Part shown: piece by piece, positions 13,883 to 17,984 of the stretch
Layout of the letters: each line of letters starts with the position of its first letter
Numbering within the stretch: the stretch's first letter is position 1
Assembly (NCBI GenBank): GCA_035458865.1
Contig: DATHYZ010000122.1
Coordinates: 1-17,984 of the forward strand
From: DATHYZ01 sp035458865
Lineage (GTDB): Bacteria; Chloroflexota; Limnocylindria; Limnocylindrales; CSP1-4
Length of the DNA: 17,984 nt
Reading direction: 5' to 3'
Made by a program: the position numbers and the translations under genes
Notes under the pieces: generated by a model
What the model was told of the DNA's origin: nothing
Databases searched by the model: none
What the model saw: only the letters and a program-made list of their open reading frames with translations

Positions 13883-14639
13883 CGGGGGCGCGGACGACGA
13901 CTCCGGCCGCGGCCAGGGCCGCCCGGACCGCGCGGGCCAGCTCGACCGCGCCGGGGGTGTCACCGTGGAGGCAGATCGTCTCGACGCGGAGTGGCAGCAC
14001 GGTGCCATCGACGGCGGTGACAGCGCCATCCCGGGCGATGCCGACGGCCTGCGCCGCGACGGCCGCCGGATCGTGACGGACGGCGTCGGGCAGCGACCTG
14101 GAGCGCAGCCGGCCGTCGGGCTCATAGGCCCGGTCGGCGAAGCCCTCGGCCAGGACCGGCAGGCCGGCCGAGACCGCGGCGGCCAGGAGCGCCGAGCCCG
14201 GCGGGCCCACGATCCGCAGATCGCGGTCGAGAGCGGCGACCGCGGCCACGATCGGCTCGGCGACCGCCGGATCCGCGGCCGCCCGGTTGTAGAGCGCCCC
14301 GTGGGGCTTGACGTGAACGAGCGTCCCGCCCTCGGCCGCCGCGATCCCGCGCAGGGCGGCCACCTGGGCGAGGACCGATGCCTCGAGGTCGGCCGGGTCC
14401 ATCGCGAGGTCGCGACGACCGAAGCCGAGGAGGTCCGGGTAGCCGGGATGCGCCCCGATCGACGCGCCGACGCGGATCGCCTGGCGGACGGTCCGACGCA
14501 TCGTCAGCGGATCGCCGGCGTGGGCGCCGCAGGCCACGTTGACCGACGAGACGAGCGGGATCAGGTCGGCGTCCCGACCCATCGGCCAGGGGCCCAGGCC
14601 TTCGCCGACGTCGGCGTTCAGGTCGATCCGAGCGGTCAT
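13875..14639 (-). CDS. pxpA: 5-oxoprolinase subunit A (LamB/YcsF family)
   Basis: This is a 254-residue protein of the LamB/YcsF family, which activates or hydrolyses 5-oxoproline together with PxpB and PxpC. Diagnostic segments are IDLNADVGEG at the N-terminus, SSVNVACGAHAGDP (about 31-44), GAHPGYPDLLGFGRR (about 62-76), LVHVKPHGALYN and LCLHGD-like ICLHGDTPGA near the C-terminus. The ATG at 14639 is followed directly by the conserved start of the family. It heads the three-gene operon. A TAGGAT hexamer ends 6 bases before the ATG, so the mRNA may begin at or next to the start codon. The length matches the family's usual 245-255 residues. Confidence 0.94.
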   Translation of the reverse strand: MTARIDLNADVGEGLGPWPMGRDADLIPLVSSVNVACGAHAGDPLTMRRTVRQAIRVGASIGAHPGYPDLLGFGRRDLAMDPADLEASVLAQVAALRGIAAAEGGTLVHVKPHGALYNRAAADPAVAEPIVAAVAALDRDLRIVGPPGSALLAAAVSAGLPVLAEGFADRAYEPDGRLRSRSLPDAVRHDPAAVAAQAVGIARDGAVTAVDGTVLPLRVETICLHGDTPGAVELARAVRAALAAAGVVVRAPDG

Positions 14640-14645
14640 CGCCTC

Positions 14646-14651
14646 ATCCTA
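14646..14651 (-). promoter_or_regulatory. Candidate -10 element of pxpABC (possible leaderless transcript)
   Basis: The minus strand reads TAGGAT, ending 6 bases before the pxpA ATG. That spacing places the transcript start at the A of the ATG, the arrangement of leaderless mRNAs in high-GC bacteria. No good -35 is visible, and a GAGG 3-4 bases before the ATG is too close to act as a standard ribosome site. Confidence 0.4.
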
Positions 14652-14697
14652 CGCCCGCGGTCGGCCCGATCCTCGGGCACGCCGTCGCTCGATCGGA

Positions 14698-14715
14698 TGG
14701 TGCGCCTGCGCACCA
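14698..14715. promoter_or_regulatory. 18-base palindrome between pxpA and the fasciclin gene
   Basis: TGGTGCGC (14698-14705) and GCGCACCA (14708-14715) are perfect complements around CT. The size and spacing suit a dimeric repressor. It lies about 60 bases upstream of pxpA and 150 bases upstream of the divergent fasciclin gene. The remainder of the 226-base gap (14640-14865) shows no other clear signal except ribosome binding sequences. Confidence 0.5.
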
Positions 14716-14865
14716 CGACCGGGCCGCCCGCCGCCATCTGGTCAATCCGTCCCGGCAGTGGGGCCCGAAGTGGGGGTGACGGCCGACCCGCCCCAGCGGG
14801 ACCGAGCCGAGAGCAACGCCGGCGCACGTTCCGCGGCCGGCCGAGATCAACTGGAGGATCCCTCG

Positions 14866-15384
14866 ATGCGACGCCTCATCGCCGCCTTCACCGCCGGAGC
14901 GCTCGCGCTCGGCATCATCGCCGGCCCCGCGCTGGCCAAGCAGCCTGCCAAGAGCCCGACGATCGTCGACGTGGCGATCGCCGTGAACTCCGACGGCCCC
15001 TTCGCCGGCTCGTTCGACACGCTCATCGAGCTCGTCGTGGACCTCGGACTTGCCCCGGCCCTCTCGCAGAACGGCCAGCTGACCGTCTTCGCTCCGACCG
15101 ACGACGCGTTCGACGCGCTCTTCAGCGCCCTCGGCGTCAGCTCCGCCGATGAGGCTCGCGCTGCCCTCGGCGACGACGCCGTCCGCAACGTCGTCCTGTA
15201 CCACGTCGCCAAGGGCGAGCGCTATGCCGCCGACGTCGTGACCTCGTCGCAGATCCGCATGCTCAATGGGGACTTCGCGATGGTCGACGGCGCCACGATC
15301 GACGGCGCGAACATCATCGTGACCGATGTCGACGCCCCGACGAACGGGATCATCCACGTCGTCGACGCCGTCCTCCTGCCCTGA
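14866..15384 (+). CDS. Secreted single-domain fasciclin (FAS1) protein
   Basis: This is a 172-residue exported protein with one FAS1 domain, a fold used for cell-surface adhesion or matrix interactions. The signal peptide (about residues 1-24) ends in GPALA before KQPAK, a typical signal peptidase I site. The domain follows: TIVDVAIAVN, the H1 motif LTVFAPTDDAFDAL (72-85), the central YHV (112-114), and the H2-like end GIIHVVDAVLLP. ATG at 14866 has GGAGGA (14853-14858) 7 bases upstream. There is no membrane anchor or lipobox, so the protein is released or bound through other means. It is a single-gene unit, closed by the terminator at 15397-15429. It has no evident link with the metabolic genes. 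Confidence 0.94.
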   Translation: MRRLIAAFTAGALALGIIAGPALAKQPAKSPTIVDVAIAVNSDGPFAGSFDTLIELVVDLGLAPALSQNGQLTVFAPTDDAFDALFSALGVSSADEARAALGDDAVRNVVLYHVAKGERYAADVVTSSQIRMLNGDFAMVDGATIDGANIIVTDVDAPTNGIIHVVDAVLLP

Positions 15385-15396
15385 CCTCCCTCCGCC

Positions 15397-15429
15397 AACC
15401 GCCCCGCCCGGTCCTCGGGCGGGGCGGTT
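15397..15429 (+). terminator. Intrinsic terminator after the fasciclin gene
   Basis: AACCGCCCCGCCCG (15397-15410) pairs perfectly with CGGGCGGGGCGGTT (15416-15429) around the loop GTCCT, starting 13 bases after the stop. It is followed by a short pyrimidine-rich stretch with TTT (CCGTTTCTCC). This is the clearest terminator in the window. Confidence 0.88.
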
Positions 15430-15450
15430 CCGTTTCTCCGGGCGAGCCGC

Positions 15451-15456
15451 TACGAT
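15451..15456 (+). promoter_or_regulatory. Candidate -10 element upstream of the sugar ATPase gene
   Basis: TACGAT lies about 100 bases before the ATG at 15560 and just after the terminator. The sequence 17 bases upstream, TTCCGT, is a poor -35. The 130 bases between terminator and start hold no convincing gene; a GGAGGT ribosome binding site is at 15545-15550. Confidence 0.35.
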
Positions 15457-15559
15457 GGCCGAGCCCGGCGGGATGTCGCGTACGGGGTCCGTCCAGCCAT
15501 CGTCACGATGGCAGATGCAAGGGCCCGCGCTCTGCCCGCCGCATGGAGGTCAGTGACTG

Positions 15560-16669
<1,110 letters not shown>

Positions 16670-16674
16670 CGGGC

Positions 16675-17301
16675 TTGACCGTACCCGACGAGCCGGTCGC
16701 GACGGACCCATCCGCCGCGACCGGTCATCCGTTCGTCGAGCGGGCGGTCTCGTCCCGGATCCTCCATCGGGGACGCTATCTGACGTTCCGGGTCGACACC
16801 GTGGAGCGACCCGACGGCAGTCGGGCCGAACGCGACATCTGTGGACACCCGGGGGCGGTGGCCGTCCTCGCCATCGACGACCGGGACCGGGTGCTCCTCG
16901 TCCGCCAGTACCGGCTGGCCGCCGGCGAGATGCTGCTCGAGCTGCCAGCCGGGACGCTGGAGGTCGACCCTGCTACCGGCGCCGTCGAGGCCCCCGATCG
17001 GGCTGCCCCGCGCGAGTTGGAGGAGGAGGCCGGCGTCGTCGCGGACACCTGGCGCCATCTCGGACGCTTCTGGACCGCGCCGGGCTTCGCCACCGAGGAG
17101 ATGCACCTGTACCTCGCGACCGGCCTGCGGACCATCCGCGAAGGGGTCCTCGGCGAGGACGAGGACGAGCGGCTGGAGCTGGAGCGGCTCCCCTGGCGCG
17201 AGGCGGTCCGTCTCGCCGAGACCGGGGGCATCCGGGACGCCAAGTCGATCCTGGGGCTCTTCTGGCTGGCTCGCCTCGAAGGTGGCAGCCACGAGCGCTA
17301 G
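16675..17301 (+). CDS. Nudix hydrolase, ADP-ribose pyrophosphatase type
   Basis: This is a 208-residue soluble Nudix hydrolase, probably cleaving ADP-ribose or a related nucleotide sugar to a monophosphate pair. The N-terminal beta region (SSRILHRGRYLTFRVDTVE, about 26-44) and AVAVLAIDDRDRVLLVRQYR (about 61-80) are typical of ADP-ribose pyrophosphatases, as is ELPAGTLE (89-96). The Nudix box ends RELEEEAGV (113-121), with Glu105 seven residues before it, but there are 11 instead of 5 residues between Gly93 and that Glu, a 6-residue insertion. The start is a TTG at 16675, 5 bases after the ATPase stop; no better start exists before the conserved region. No clear ribosome site, so coupling to the ATPase gene is likely. 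Substrate is inferred from the family only. Confidence 0.9.
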   Translation: MTVPDEPVATDPSAATGHPFVERAVSSRILHRGRYLTFRVDTVERPDGSRAERDICGHPGAVAVLAIDDRDRVLLVRQYRLAAGEMLLELPAGTLEVDPATGAVEAPDRAAPRELEEEAGVVADTWRHLGRFWTAPGFATEEMHLYLATGLRTIREGVLGEDEDERLELERLPWREAVRLAETGGIRDAKSILGLFWLARLEGGSHER

Positions 17302-17305
17302 GCCG

Positions 17306-17984
17306 ATGGCCCGGATCGTCCGGCCCTTCCACGACGAGGACCTGCCCGGCATCCGGGCCGTGATGGAGGCATCCCTCGAGCTCGATGGCATCCCGGGCTT
17401 CACGGCCACCGACATCGAACGGGCGCTGGACCGGCTACCAGCGGAACCCGGGGGGGCGGCCGTCGCGGAGGTCAGCGGCACGATCGTCGGCTACGCCGTC
17501 CCTCGGCACGACGACCTCACCGTCCATCCGGCGCATCGCCGCCGCGGCCACGGCCGGGCGCTCGTCCCGGCCGCGCTCGGGATCGCCCGTTCGCTGGGCC
17601 ACGACACCCTGCTCCTGCATGTCCCCGCCCACCTCGAGGCCTCGGTCTCCTTCGCCCGGGCCCTCGGCTTCGCCTACCACTCGAGCCTGTGGCTCTTCGA
17701 GCTCGCTTCGGACGTCGCGGTCCCTGGGCCGATCTGGCCGCGGGGATACGCCGTCCGGGCGCTCGCCCGCGACGAGGACCTGGGTCGGTTCGTCGCGCTC
17801 ATGAACGCGACGTTCGCGGATCACCCCACCCCCGTGGCCTGGACGGAGGCGGTCGTCACCCGGGTCCACGGGCTCGCCACGTTCGATCCCAAGGACGTCC
17901 GGGTCGTCACGCCGGACGGCCGGCCGGACGACCTGGTCGCCTTCACCCGGGTCGAGATCTGGAACGAGCCCGGCGACGAGCCGA
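17306..17984 (+). CDS. Tandem GNAT acetyltransferase (3' end cut by window)
   Basis: The frame opens at ATG 17306, 4 bases after the Nudix stop, and is still open at the window end (226 codons seen). The first GNAT domain begins MARIVRPFHDEDLPGIRAVME and has the acetyl-CoA loop LTVHPAHRRRGHGRALV (about residues 75-91), followed by FARALGF near 125. A second GNAT-like repeat starts at GYAVRALARDEDLGRFVALMNATF (about residue 150). Two GNAT domains in one chain resemble the mycothiol synthase (MshD) plan, but that name cannot be assigned without the rest of the protein. The acceptor substrate is unknown. It appears co-transcribed with the ATPase and Nudix genes. Confidence 0.85.
   Translation, partial: MARIVRPFHDEDLPGIRAVMEASLELDGIPGFTATDIERALDRLPAEPGGAAVAEVSGTIVGYAVPRHDDLTVHPAHRRRGHGRALVPAALGIARSLGHDTLLLHVPAHLEASVSFARALGFAYHSSLWLFELASDVAVPGPIWPRGYAVRALARDEDLGRFVALMNATFADHPTPVAWTEAVVTRVHGLATFDPKDVRVVTPDGRPDDLVAFTRVEIWNEPGDEP

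Noticed and set aside
15455..15559. Short ORF starting ATGGCCGAG before the sugar ATPase gene.
   Set aside because: It runs into the ATPase region in another frame, has no ribosome binding site and no recognisable product; the region is better read as promoter and leader.

Overview
The window is about 18 kb of very GC-rich bacterial DNA (roughly 70% G+C by eye). It uses GTG and TTG starts, has many 4-base start/stop overlaps, and shows GGAGG-type ribosome binding sites. No rRNA, tRNA, CRISPR array, insertion sequence or phage gene is visible. Protein style and base composition fit a free-living, high-GC, sugar-scavenging bacterium of the Chloroflexota or Actinomycetota type. The window has no phylogenetic marker gene, so this placement is inference.

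Region 1 (1-10797, minus strand) is a sugar uptake and breakdown locus. Read in the direction of transcription it has two blocks. The first is a Gfo/Idh/MocA oxidoreductase (10797-9598) coupled by an ATGA overlap to a NagB-type glucosamine-6-phosphate deaminase (9601-8858), closed by a GC-rich hairpin. The second starts behind a promoter with an operator-like GTCTAGAC palindrome near 8690. It encodes a second Gfo/Idh/MocA oxidoreductase, a TIM-barrel sugar isomerase/epimerase, a DeoC-type aldolase, a SIS-domain phosphosugar protein, and a complete ribose-type (RbsB-A-C-C) ABC transporter. A perfect 15-bp hairpin separates the binding-protein gene from the ATPase and permease genes. Divergent from this locus is nagA (N-acetylglucosamine-6-phosphate deacetylase, 10934-12163, plus strand), behind a recognisable promoter and a 9-codon leader ORF.

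The genes suggest uptake of a simple or amino-sugar-derived compound. It could be processed by oxidation, isomerisation or elimination, and reduction (Gfo/Idh/MocA plus TIM barrel), then by deacetylation and deamination (NagA, NagB) into central metabolism. The kinase needed to feed NagA and the transcription factor are not in the window. This mixture of redox-type and amino-sugar enzymes is the best candidate for an undescribed pathway here.

Region 2 (12216-14639, minus strand) is a compact pxpA-pxpB-pxpC operon for ATP-dependent 5-oxoprolinase. Region 3 (14866-15384, plus) is a secreted single-domain fasciclin protein followed by a strong intrinsic terminator. Region 4 (15560 to the window end, plus) holds a MalK/UgpC/MsiK-type sugar ABC ATPase without its own permeases, a Nudix hydrolase of the ADP-ribose pyrophosphatase type, and a tandem GNAT acetyltransferase cut by the window edge.
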